From NCBI GenBank assembly GCA_902802815.1, contig CADCNQ010000017.1, positions 1-64,000 on the forward strand: a DNA stretch of 64,000 bases, given 5' to 3'. Both the position numbers and the translations under genes were made by a program. The notes beneath the pieces were generated by a model. That model saw nothing but the letters and a program-made list of their open reading frames with translations. It did not search any database and was not told the DNA's origin. Of the stretch, positions 43,773 to 51,396 are shown piece after piece; positions within the stretch are counted from its first letter, which is position 1, and every line of letters begins with the position of its first letter. The DNA is from an uncultured Bacteroidales bacterium (GTDB taxonomy: Bacteria; Bacteroidota; Bacteroidia; Bacteroidales; Bacteroidaceae).

Positions 43773-43804
43773 TTTGGCTATAACAAAAAAAAGCCATACC
43801 TTTG
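43773..43804 (+). promoter_or_regulatory. Promoter of the tRNA unit
   Basis: TTTG at 43773-43776, 20-base spacer, TACCTTTG at 43797-43804. Transcription would begin near 43811 and cross the tRNA-half repeats before reaching the mature tRNAs. Confidence 0.85.
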
Positions 43805-43836
43805 CGCTCGCAATTCAGCGGAATGGCGTTTTTTAC

Positions 43837-44029
43837 GCGGAAATAGCGCTTTGAAGAAACTGCGGAAATAGCTCAGTTGGTAGAGCACAACCTTGCCCCA
43901 GACAAATAAGGTAATCCAACCTTGGCAAGGCGCTTTGAAGAAACTGCGGAAATAGCTCAGTTGGTAGAGCACAACCTTGCCCCAGATAAATAAGGTGATT
44001 CAACCTTGGCAAGGCGCTTTGAAGAAACT
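43837..44029 (+). repeat. Tandem array of tRNA-Gly 5' halves
   Basis: Two 84-bp units (43862-43945 and 43946-44029) each begin with the same 36 bases as the start of the intact tRNA-Gly gene, through the anticodon GCC, then diverge into a spacer with CAACCTTGGCAAGG, the exact complement of the tRNA anticodon arm, and GCGCTTTGAAGAAACT. The units differ from each other at three spacer positions only. A 25-bp remnant with both unit ends but the middle deleted is at 43837-43861. None can fold as a full tRNA because D arm and anticodon arm are present but the T arm is missing. Confidence 0.9.
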
Positions 44030-44102
44030 GCGGAAATAGCTCAGTTGGTAGAGCACAACCTTGCCAAGGTTGGGGTCGCGAGTTCGAGTCTCGTTTTCCG
44101 CT
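44030..44102 (+). tRNA. tRNA-Gly (GCC)
   Basis: Acceptor arms GCGGAAA 44030-44036 and TTTCCGC 44095-44101, D arm with AGCTCAGTTGGTAGAGC, anticodon arm CAACC-TTGCCAA-GGTTG with anticodon GCC, and T arm with GAGTTCGAGTCTC. Discriminator T44102. CCA is not encoded. Immediately preceded by two truncated copies of its own 5' half. Confidence 0.96.
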
Positions 44103-44117
44103 CATTTATTGTGAAAT

Positions 44118-44202
44118 GCCCAAGTGGCGGAATTGGTAGACGCGCACGTTTCAGGTGCGTGTGTCGCGAGACGTGCAGGTTCGAGTCCTGTTTTGGGCAC
44201 CA
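44118..44202 (+). tRNA. tRNA-Leu (CAG)
   Basis: Class II tRNA with long variable arm. Acceptor GCCCAAG pairs with TTTGGGC; D arm has TGGCGGAATTGGTAGACGC; anticodon loop TTCAGGT is flanked by CACGT/GCGTG and gives CAG; T arm GGTTCGAGTCC. CCA is encoded at 44200-44202. Confidence 0.94.
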
Positions 44203-44231
44203 GCAATGTGGATGAGAGTCCACGATGTGTT

Positions 44232-44313
44232 GGAGAGGTGGCGGAATTGGTAGACGCGCTACTTTGAGGTGGTAGTGTCGCGAGACGTGGGAGTTCGAGT
44301 CTCCTCCTCTTCA
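44232..44313 (+). tRNA. tRNA-Leu (GAG)
   Basis: Class II tRNA. Acceptor GGAGAGG pairs with CCTCTTC; anticodon loop TTGAGGT within CTACT/GGTAG gives GAG; variable arm TGTCGCGAGACG is nearly the same as in the upstream tRNA-Leu. Discriminator A44313; the following bases are CAC rather than CCA. Confidence 0.93.
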
Positions 44314-44316
44314 CAC

Positions 44317-44353
44317 AAAGAGCTCCAGGCCGAAAGGCTTGGAGCTCTTTTTT
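44317..44353 (+). terminator. Terminator of the tRNA unit
   Basis: AAGAGCTCC and GGAGCTCTT form a stem around AGGCCGAAAGGCTT, which itself folds (GCC-GAAA-GGC), followed by a run of T. Confidence 0.93.
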
Positions 44354-44382
44354 TTTACTTGTCAACTTGTCTACTCGTCAAC

Positions 44383-44456
44383 ATTCGCCCGAGTCGAATG
44401 CAAAAGAGCTTGCTCATTTTGCTGAGACGAGTAGAATGTCTATGGATGCAATCCAT
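44383..44456. other. Three consecutive small hairpins
   Basis: ATTCG/CGAAT at 44383-44399, GCAAAAGAGC/GCTCATTTTGC at 44400-44422 (one bulged A), and ATGGAT/ATCCAT at 44442-44456. They lie between the tRNA terminator and the convergent serine hydrolase. On the minus strand a 33-codon frame starts at the ATG of the third hairpin (MDCIHRHSTRLSKMSK and 17 more). Nature unknown; it may be a small dispersed element. Confidence 0.45.
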
Positions 44457-44463
44457 GAACTCG

Positions 44464-45843
44464 TCAACTTTTAACTTTAATGATATCTTTGAGCAGTCTG
44501 TTGAAGTCTATCGTGTTGTCGGGCTTCGGTGAGTAGCTCAGTACGACTACGACGAGTTCCTCCGAGGGTATGACGTATATGCGCTGACCGTCGTGTCCGT
44601 TGCAGTAGAAGAGGTCAGCCGGCATGTCGGGCAGGTTGTCGGGTTTGGAGCCTTTTTTCTCCGCTATCGTGTTGTTGCCGTAGTTTTGCCTGTTGAGCCA
44701 GAAGAAGGCTCCGTAGCATCCCTCGCTGTCGGAGGCCGGTGTGCAGGTGTATTTCACCCATCCTTCGGGGAGCACCCTCTCGCCGTTCGCGCAGCCGTCG
44801 TCGAGATACATCTGGCCGAAGCGTGCGAAGTCCGTTGCTGTGGCATAGACGTATGACGATCCCACGGGTGTACCGCTCATGTCCTCTTCGAAGACGATGT
44901 CCTGTATGCCCAGCGGTGCGTAGAGGCGTGTGCGCAGATAGTTGTGGAAGTCCTCGTCGGATGTGAATTTACCGCGCAGGTATTGCATCACGATGTTGGT
45001 GCTGCCGCTGGAGTAGTACCAATGTGTGCCGGGTTTGCTTTCGAGCGGTTTGGAGGCTGCATAGCGTCCCATGTCCTGCTCGCAGTGCAGCATGATATTC
45101 ACATCGGAGCGTGCTCCGTAGTCCTCGTTCCATTCCAGTCCGCTCTGCATCTGCATCAGGTCGCTGAGTGTGATGTCTCTGCGTCCGTCGTTCTGCCATT
45201 CGGCGATGCCTGTCGGGGCATTGATATCCACGATGCTGTCCTTTGCCATGATGCCTGCGACGGCGTTTGTGAAACTCTTTGCCATGCTCCAGCTGAGCAG
45301 TTTGGTGTCGGGGCCGATACCCTCGCCGTATCGCTGGCTCACCACGCCGCCCTTGTGCAGCACCATGAAGGCAAAGGGATGACCGTTGTAGGCCCTCTCG
45401 TCCACGAAGGCCCGGGCCACGGGTTCCAGTCTTGCGCTGAGCGCTGAGTCGCCTGCGGGCAGGGGATGTGCGACAGCCGGTGTCCGACGGTTCTGTGCAG
45501 GACGTTTGGCCCGCAGTTCCTCTGCAGTGGTTCCGCGCAGCAGCGTCACACCGTATCCTTCACTCCACTCGGCTGTGGATTCGCCCCACAGGAAACGGCT
45601 GGTGACGGTTTTGTTCACGCTGTCCACGGTGTTGCTTGTGTAGTGGATGAAGGAGAAGTTGAGATCCAGAGCCTCCACCTCTTCAGCGTTGCGGCCCGAT
45701 ACGAATACTGCCGATGCGAGATTCTTTGCGGCATAGCCCGTGATGATGGGCATCAGTCCGTTCAGGTAGATGCCTCCGCCCAGTATGGCTAGCATAACAG
45801 CAGCCCCTGTGACATGTTTTATTTTCTTCATATTGTTGCGCAT
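44464..45843 (-). CDS. Beta-lactamase-related serine hydrolase (class C fold)
   Basis: 459 residues. An N-terminal membrane anchor or signal segment (VTGAAVMLAILGGGIYLNGL) precedes a class C beta-lactamase/esterase domain. SWSMAKSFTNAVAGI holds the Ser-x-x-Lys nucleophile motif, YYSSGSTNIV the Tyr-x-Ser motif and CNGHDGQRIYVIPSEE the third motif (HDG). This family includes esterases, D-aminopeptidases and transpeptidase-like enzymes; a true beta-lactamase is unlikely from context. It follows the GH43 gene by 4 bases and may be its operon partner. ATG 45831 is an alternative start. Confidence 0.88.
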   Translation of the reverse strand: MRNNMKKIKHVTGAAVMLAILGGGIYLNGLMPIITGYAAKNLASAVFVSGRNAEEVEALDLNFSFIHYTSNTVDSVNKTVTSRFLWGESTAEWSEGYGVTLLRGTTAEELRAKRPAQNRRTPAVAHPLPAGDSALSARLEPVARAFVDERAYNGHPFAFMVLHKGGVVSQRYGEGIGPDTKLLSWSMAKSFTNAVAGIMAKDSIVDINAPTGIAEWQNDGRRDITLSDLMQMQSGLEWNEDYGARSDVNIMLHCEQDMGRYAASKPLESKPGTHWYYSSGSTNIVMQYLRGKFTSDEDFHNYLRTRLYAPLGIQDIVFEEDMSGTPVGSSYVYATATDFARFGQMYLDDGCANGERVLPEGWVKYTCTPASDSEGCYGAFFWLNRQNYGNNTIAEKKGSKPDNLPDMPADLFYCNGHDGQRIYVIPSEELVVVVLSYSPKPDNTIDFNRLLKDIIKVKS

Positions 45844-45847
45844 TTAC

Positions 45848-47272
45848 TTATTTTTTCCTGTTTTTCCCGATTTCCCACCAGTCTATGTTGAAGAGCTTCG
45901 GTCCCTTGCGTCCTGTGAACACCAGATACAGGTCGTGACATCTGCCGTCACTCTCCGTTTCCTCTGCCTCCGCTGTCAGTGTCTGCCAGTTCTCCCATCC
46001 TCCTGTGCCGGGCACTTCCAGGCGGGCCAGCAGTTTTCCCTGCAGACTGTCGAGTCGCACCTCTATCTGTCCGCCTCGCAGACCGCTTGCTACTCGTGCC
46101 GTGAACCGGCCGGGCACGCTGCCTTCAAACGTCACGTTCTGCAGTTTGATGTAGTCGCCGTTGTGGATATCGGTCACATAGACTCCGATTCTGTCGTTCT
46201 GTTCGGTTTTCACGCCGCGTGAGAAGGCCATCGTCTCGGCCTCCACCTTCCGGTAGGGACTGAAGGCTGCCACGGGTGCCACGCCCTCGTCGGTGGGCAT
46301 GATGGTGGGGAAGGAGCCGTCCTCGTTGTATTTGAACTCTTCCACAGCCACGCTGCGTCCGAATCCTCCTCCGCCGGGCAGTTTGCCGGTGTGGTAGAAG
46401 AAGTAGGAGTGTCCCTTGAAGTCGGCCACGCCGCAGTGGTTGGTGAACGATTTCGTGTCGCTCAGCGGCATTATCTCCCCTGCGTAGGTCCAGGGGCCGG
46501 TGGGCGAGGGTGCTGTGCTGTAGCTGATGTGCTCGGGCACACCCCCGGCAGCGTAGAGCAACTGGTATCTCTTCTCACCCGGCACCTTGTACTTCGATGC
46601 ATCCACCTTCCTGAGCCATGGTCCTTCCACATAAGAGTCCTTGTATTTCCTGCCCTTCTCGCGCTTGCCCATGACGGGACCTCCGAAGGCTTCCTCCGTC
46701 ATGTCGATGCGTCCCACTTCTCCGCTGTAGGATATCATGTCGCGGTTCAGCTTCAGGTAGTACACCTGCGGATTGCCCCACATCAGCCATGCCTGGCCGT
46801 CGTCGTCGATGAGCACAGTGGGGTCGATGTGGTCCCATGCTCCGTTCTCGAAGAGCGGTTTCCCGATGGCGTCCTTGAAGGGTCCTGTGGGTGAGTCGCT
46901 CACAGCCACACCGATGGCCATGCCTTTCGATATCTTGCTGTGTGCGCAGACATACCAGTAGAACTTGCCGTCTCTCTCCACCGTCTGCGCTGCCCATGCT
47001 CGGTCGTCGGCCCATGAGAAGCTCTCCAGGGCGAGGGGTGAACCGTGGTCCTGCCAGTTCACCATATCTTCTGTGGAGTACACCCGCCACTCCTGCATCC
47101 AGAAGAAGTCGGCTCCGTCCTCGTCGTGTCCCGTATAGACATACATCCGTCCGTTGTGCACCATGGGTGCGGGGTCGCTGGTGTACCAGGTCTGTACGAA
47201 GGGGTTCTGTGCTTTTGCCGTCAGGGCGGCCAGTGCCAGCGCTGCTGCGGCAATTGTTTTCTTTTTCATCAT
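45848..47272 (-). CDS. GH43-family glycosidase with C-terminal CBM6
   Basis: 474 residues. Signal peptide (KTIAAAALALAALTAKAQ) and then a five-bladed propeller: TSDPAPMVHNGRMYVYTGHD has the general-base Asp, WDHIDPTVLIDDDGQAWLMW the middle Asp and DSYVEGPWLRK the catalytic Glu of GH43. After residue 335 a CBM6 module follows (VEAETMAFSRGVKTE, DYIKLQNVTF, LFNIDWWEI). Likely activity is arabinofuranosidase or xylosidase on xylan or arabinan in the periplasm. ATG 47272 is chosen because the promoter at 47300 lies upstream of it. Confidence 0.92.
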   Translation of the reverse strand: MMKKKTIAAAALALAALTAKAQNPFVQTWYTSDPAPMVHNGRMYVYTGHDEDGADFFWMQEWRVYSTEDMVNWQDHGSPLALESFSWADDRAWAAQTVERDGKFYWYVCAHSKISKGMAIGVAVSDSPTGPFKDAIGKPLFENGAWDHIDPTVLIDDDGQAWLMWGNPQVYYLKLNRDMISYSGEVGRIDMTEEAFGGPVMGKREKGRKYKDSYVEGPWLRKVDASKYKVPGEKRYQLLYAAGGVPEHISYSTAPSPTGPWTYAGEIMPLSDTKSFTNHCGVADFKGHSYFFYHTGKLPGGGGFGRSVAVEEFKYNEDGSFPTIMPTDEGVAPVAAFSPYRKVEAETMAFSRGVKTEQNDRIGVYVTDIHNGDYIKLQNVTFEGSVPGRFTARVASGLRGGQIEVRLDSLQGKLLARLEVPGTGGWENWQTLTAEAEETESDGRCHDLYLVFTGRKGPKLFNIDWWEIGKNRKK

Positions 47273-47299
47273 GTCAGATTCGGTTTTGCTTTGTGAGTA

Positions 47300-47307
47300 C
47301 AAAGATA
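47300..47307 (-). promoter_or_regulatory. Promoter of the GH43 gene
   Basis: CAAAGATA on the plus strand is TATCTTTG on the minus strand, 28 bases upstream of ATG 47272. Confidence 0.7.
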
Positions 47308-47311
47308 CGTT

Positions 47312-47362
47312 TTTTTCTCCGTGCCGCAAAATTTTCGTGTCACATTTGTCACATTTGTCACG
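47312..47362. repeat. Dispersed TGTCACATT repeat, copy A
   Basis: Reads CTCCGTGCCGCAAAATTTTC, then GTGTCACATTTGTCACATTTGTCACGAAA. Related copies: 57797-57845 (reverse orientation, same flank), and the tandem core alone at 48987-49009 and 49256-49280. Confidence 0.75.
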
Positions 47363-47371
47363 AAATCGATT

Positions 47372-48538
47372 TTACAGTGCTGACAGGCTTACTGCTGCGG
47401 GGAACATATAGCGATAGTCGCCCCTTTCCTGCAGCGTGCCTCTCAGGTTTTCCTTCGTCCTTGGCAGTTTGCCCGAGAAGAGCACCTTGTCCTTGTATCT
47501 TATCTCGATACTCTTGTCGAGGTTCACCATCTCGTCGTTGAAATACAGTGTCAGCGAGGAGTAGTCACATTGTGTGATTTCCACCTTGTTGCCGTTCAGT
47601 TCCAGGCGCACGGTCTTGCCTTTTTCCAGTTCGTCCTTGGGTGCCGAGAGCCAGTAGAAGTGAGGGCGCACCACCTCTTCCTGGCGCCACACTATCTTCC
47701 TGGGGTATGGGTTGCGGCGATACTGTTCCATCCACTTCACGGCTGCTGTGTCCACGCGGTCCATCCAGTGCGGCTTTCCTCTCACGATGTGCGTCTCATG
47801 TATGTATCCTTCCGGGTCGGTGATCTGCAGTGAGTCGAGTTCCACGCCGCGCTCCACGTTTTCCCTGTTGCGGTTGTAGGCATAGTCGAATTCTCCGCAC
47901 CAGTTCATGAAGGGCAGGTTGCGCAGGTTGAGCAGCGACACGTTGCCGGGATGCCCCGCCATCATCGATGCTGCCGCCCATGTGTCTGCCATGCGTGTTG
48001 CCATGCGCCACACTCCGTCTCCTCCGGCCGAATACCCCATGATATACACCTTGTCGGGATTCACGTCCAGCGTAGCTACAGCCATTTCTATCAGTTTCTG
48101 GTAGCACTCGTCCAGTGCCGGTTTAAACCACATGTCCCAGTCGTCGTAGGGGGCTCGCGGAGAGAGGAATATGCCGCTGTCCGACTTGTACAGATACACC
48201 TGGTTGTACCATTGTCCGTCGTTCACGTCTGCCGGAGCGCTTCCGCCGCCGTGCAGCGATATGAAGAGGCTGTATCCGTCTGCAGGCTTTGTTCCGTAGC
48301 GTACGTATTTGAACGGCATTGTCAGACCGCCCGTTTTCAGGCATTTCTCTTCCTCCACGCTTTCGTACTTTGCCTTTGTCTTCTGCAGCCATTCCGTTTT
48401 CAGGGCATCGGCTGCCTTACGGGCTTCTCCGGCGCTAAGTCCCTGTGCAGTTGCGTTCTGCGGCAGCATCAGTGTTAAGGACATCAGTCCGGCCATCATT
48501 GTGCGCCAACTCTTTCTGTGCATATCATGTGTGTTCAT
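47372..48538 (-). CDS. Exported alpha/beta-hydrolase esterase
   Basis: 388 residues. Signal peptide (SWRTMMAGLMSLTLMLPQNATA). The hydrolase core shows SLHGGGSAP (oxyanion loop), KVYIMGYSAGGDGVWRMATR with the nucleophile Ser in GYSAGG, FMNWCGEFDYAYNRN with a candidate acid, and HETHIVRGKPHWMDR with a candidate His. The C-terminal 90 residues form a small beta domain (VRLELNGNKVEITQCDYSSL). It resembles polyhydroxybutyrate-depolymerase/feruloyl-esterase-like proteins, and with GH43 next door an acetyl- or feruloyl-esterase role is plausible but not proven. ATG 48538 preferred over a TTG at 48547. Confidence 0.82.
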   Translation of the reverse strand: MNTHDMHRKSWRTMMAGLMSLTLMLPQNATAQGLSAGEARKAADALKTEWLQKTKAKYESVEEEKCLKTGGLTMPFKYVRYGTKPADGYSLFISLHGGGSAPADVNDGQWYNQVYLYKSDSGIFLSPRAPYDDWDMWFKPALDECYQKLIEMAVATLDVNPDKVYIMGYSAGGDGVWRMATRMADTWAAASMMAGHPGNVSLLNLRNLPFMNWCGEFDYAYNRNRENVERGVELDSLQITDPEGYIHETHIVRGKPHWMDRVDTAAVKWMEQYRRNPYPRKIVWRQEEVVRPHFYWLSAPKDELEKGKTVRLELNGNKVEITQCDYSSLTLYFNDEMVNLDKSIEIRYKDKVLFSGKLPRTKENLRGTLQERGDYRYMFPAAVSLSAL

Positions 48539-48563
48539 AGTTGTCAATGTTTTATTTTTGTAG

Positions 48564-48571
48564 CAAAGATA
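48564..48571 (-). promoter_or_regulatory. Promoter of the esterase gene
   Basis: CAAAGATA on the plus strand is TATCTTTG on the minus strand, 25 bases before ATG 48538. Confidence 0.7.
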
Positions 48572-49312
<741 letters not shown>

Positions 49313-49581
49313 TCACCTTATTGACAGGTGAGTTGGTAGATTAGAGGGAAGCGAAAGATGGGGCATCAGGTGGCTCGTCACGTCCTCCACACAGTCGCCA
49401 CCACAGAAGTAAACGCTTGCCAGTGAACCCACAATCTCGCCGTACTGATAACCGAATGACGTACATCGAAGACCAGCACTTTGTCTATAATCGGAGCCAC
49501 AAAACGGGAAAAAAGTTCTCTCACATGAAATATTCCTCCCAAAGGAGTGATTTTCTCTGATTTTATTTGTACCTTTGCCAT
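49313..49581 (-). pseudogene. IS1380-type transposase remnant, N-terminal fragment, frameshifted
   Basis: From ATG 49581 the frame gives MAKVQIKSEKITPLGGIF, the start of IS1380-family transposases, on to APIIDKVL. A one-base deletion at about 49473 shifts the frame; the next frame continues with GLRCTSFGYQYGEIVGSLAS and VYFCGGDCVEDVTSHLM, also typical of the family, and ends at 49313 after about 90 residues in all. Full-length enzymes have more than 400 residues, so the rest is lost and no inverted repeats are recognisable. It marks past mobile-element activity in this region. Confidence 0.8.
49570..49577 (+). promoter_or_regulatory. Candidate outward promoter in the IS1380 remnant
   Basis: TACCTTTG on the plus strand overlaps the second to fourth codons of the transposase remnant and points to the GATE-domain gene starting at 49626, 48 bases away. 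It may be fortuitous or an IS-derived promoter. Confidence 0.5.
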
Positions 49582-49625
49582 GTCATCAGACACCTTTCCA
49601 GGGAAGTAGGAAACAAATGTATCCA

Positions 49626-50587
49626 ATGAACAAGATAACCATCATACGAGGATGTGTCATGTCGGCTTTCCGGCCGGCGATGCGGATGTCGTGGTGGCTG
49701 CTGAAGATAATGCTCCCAAGATAATGCTCCCCATCTCGCTGGCAGTGCGTCTGCTGCAATATTATGGGGTGATAGCATGGTGCGCCCAATGGCTTGACCC
49801 CGTCTTTCAATATCTTGGACTGCCGGGGGCGTCTGCCATCGCCTTCCTGACGGGAGCATCCGTCACGACGTACGCTTGTCTGGCCGTGATGCTGTCAATG
49901 ACCCTCACACTGAGGCAGGCAACGATAATTGCCATCATGGTGTTGATATGTCATGCGTTGCCATTGGAGTGTGCCGTGGTGAAGCGGGTTGGCTCAAAGC
50001 CGTTTAAGATGGGGCTGATACGCATCTTGGGGGCCTTTGCTGCTGCTTTCTACTTGAACATGGTATTGCCGGAGATGAGCGAACCGTTCGGACATCTCGT
50101 AGTGTCGGATGTGGACGTGACGCTTGCAGAGGTGATGCAGGAATGGCTGGTCTCATCGCTGAAATTGTCTGTCATGATAATAGCAATCATCTATTCGCTG
50201 ATGGTGATACAGCGTGTGATGGACGACCTCGGCATAATGTACAAACTGGTGAAACCGATAGAACCGCTGATGACATTCTTTGGTTTGCCACGTAACGCAG
50301 CATATCTGTGGCTCGTGGGAAACGTATTAGGCATCAGCTATGGCTCGGCAATGATGATAAGTCTTGAGGAGTCGGGGCAGATAAGTAAGGAAGAGGCCAA
50401 CGAGGTGAACTATCATCTCATAATGAACCATTCCATGCTGGAAGATACGATGGTCTTTGCAACAGCAGGCGTTTCTGCCGTATGGATACTCACGACACGC
50501 ATACTCTTTGCCTTCCTGCTGGTATGGGGTAGGAGGGGCTTTGTAAAGTTAAGAGTTAAAAGTTTAAAGTTGAGAGTTGAAAGATAA
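49626..50587 (+). pseudogene. Nucleoside-recognition (GATE) domain membrane protein, interrupted by a 14-bp tandem duplication
   Basis: ATG 49626 opens MNKITIIRGCVMSAFRPAMR, then MSWWLLKIMLPR and stops at 49724. The 14 bases AAGATAATGCTCCC at 49704-49717 are repeated exactly at 49718-49731. Removing one copy joins the N-terminus to the second frame as LLKIMLPISLAVRLLQYYGV, the continuous sequence expected for SpmA/SpmB-like GATE-domain proteins. The downstream frame has about eight membrane segments and GLPRNAAYLWLVGNVLGISYG. The stop and the next in-frame ATG overlap as TAATG (49722-49726), so a shortened protein could still be made. The last 14 residues are encoded by GTTAAGAGTTAAAAG-type repeats. 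Confidence 0.85.
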
Positions 50588-50612
50588 GAGTTTGGCGGTT
50601 AGGGGAATCATT

Positions 50613-50751
50613 TTATTTTCTTTCCATCGGATAATAACGTACTCCGTTGGTGATCTGTTCCTCGCTGGTGTCCACGAATCCTAATTTCTTATAGAATTCA
50701 TGGCCGTAGGGAGAAGCATTCACTTCCCAGATTATCCTTGGCCTCAGCACA
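50613..50751 (-). pseudogene. C-terminal fragment of a GNAT acetyltransferase
   Basis: On the minus strand the frame reads EVNASPYGHEFYKKLGFVDT, then SEEQITNGVRYYPMERK and stop at 50613. This is the acceptor end of a GNAT domain, with the characteristic N-x-S-P-x-x-x-x-x-Y-x-K-L-G-F. Upstream of residue about -45 the similarity stops and no start or N-terminal core is present. The fragment abuts the ZIP remnant. Confidence 0.7.
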
Positions 50752-50788
50752 ATTCTCCCAAATAGCACCAACCTTTTGGCAGGTTTTC

Positions 50789-50911
50789 TTATCCCAAAAG
50801 CGATTTCTGCAATTTAGCTGACATATCCTCCTTCATAAAGAACACGAAGGCAGATCCGAGCATCGTGCCCAGCAGTGGAATCAGTAGTCCTATAATTAGT
50901 GTCGTTGTCAT
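50789..50911 (-). pseudogene. N-terminal stub of a ZIP-family metal transporter
   Basis: ATG 50911 starts MTTTLIIGLLIPLLGTMLGS, then AFVFFMKEDMSAKLQKSLLG followed by a stop at 50789: 40 residues that match the first membrane helix and the QKALLGFAAG region of ZIP transporters, cut exactly at LLG. The rest of the roughly 270-residue protein is gone and the next bases belong to a GNAT fragment. A TAATTTTG promoter-like element remains at 50921-50928 on the same strand. Confidence 0.72.
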
Positions 50912-51048
50912 AATCAGGTGCAAAATTACTACTTTTTCTTGGATTGTGCAATACCCAAATCATATAAAAATTTATTTACCTTATTCTTCATGTATATGGA
51001 GGAAAAAAAGAACTTTATTTCCTTATTTTGCAGTTTTTTCATTTTGCG

Positions 51049-51114
51049 GTCCGCAACGACCGAACTCGCAGTCCGAAGTAAGCGAACTCGCGGTTCGAAA
51101 CGACCGGGCTGTGG
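51049..51114. repeat. 22-bp tandem repeat, about 2.7 units
   Basis: Units at 51049-51070, 51071-51092 and 51093-51114 share GTCCGnAnnnAnCGAACTCG; the last is diverged at its end. The block is GC-rich inside an AT-rich stretch. It lies upstream of the next gene, before its candidate promoters. Confidence 0.7.
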
Positions 51115-51264
51115 GTTTGCTACGTTGTTGTTTAAGGGTGGCTTGTAGTTTAACGATTTTAGTTGACTACATATCATCTTCCTGATTTTTGTGCCCTCGG
51201 AACATTTTCCGGCAGTTGAAGATAAAAAATTAAAGGAAAGGTTGTTAGTTTTGAGAAAAAAGTG

Positions 51265-51347
51265 TATTTTTGTGGGGTCTAATCTGTGAAAAAACATCTG
51301 CAAGCCTTGCAAACTACGGCACTACAAAAAATGATTTCATATTTTTG
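51265..51347 (+). promoter_or_regulatory. Two candidate promoters of the unknown gene at 51397
   Basis: TATTTTTG at 51265-51272 and again at 51340-51347. The second gives a leader of about 45 bases. The word TTTTGTGCCCTCGGA at 51187-51201 recurs at 57827-57841. Confidence 0.5.
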
Positions 51348-51396
51348 TTGCAGAAATATGATATTATATTAAATTAAACGTCAAAGAAGTCCGAGT

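Noticed and set aside
43837..44029. 84-bp tandem repeats as a CRISPR array
   Set aside because: The units are contiguous copies of a tRNA half and spacer with no unique spacers, and no cas genes are present.
44464..45843. Antibiotic-resistance beta-lactamase
   Set aside because: The class C fold motifs are present, but this family is mostly esterases and peptidases, and there is no regulator or mobile context to suggest resistance.
47340..47362. TGTGA words as CRP operator sites
   Set aside because: The words are direct repeats, not the TGTGA-N6-TCACA palindrome, and occur mostly away from promoters.
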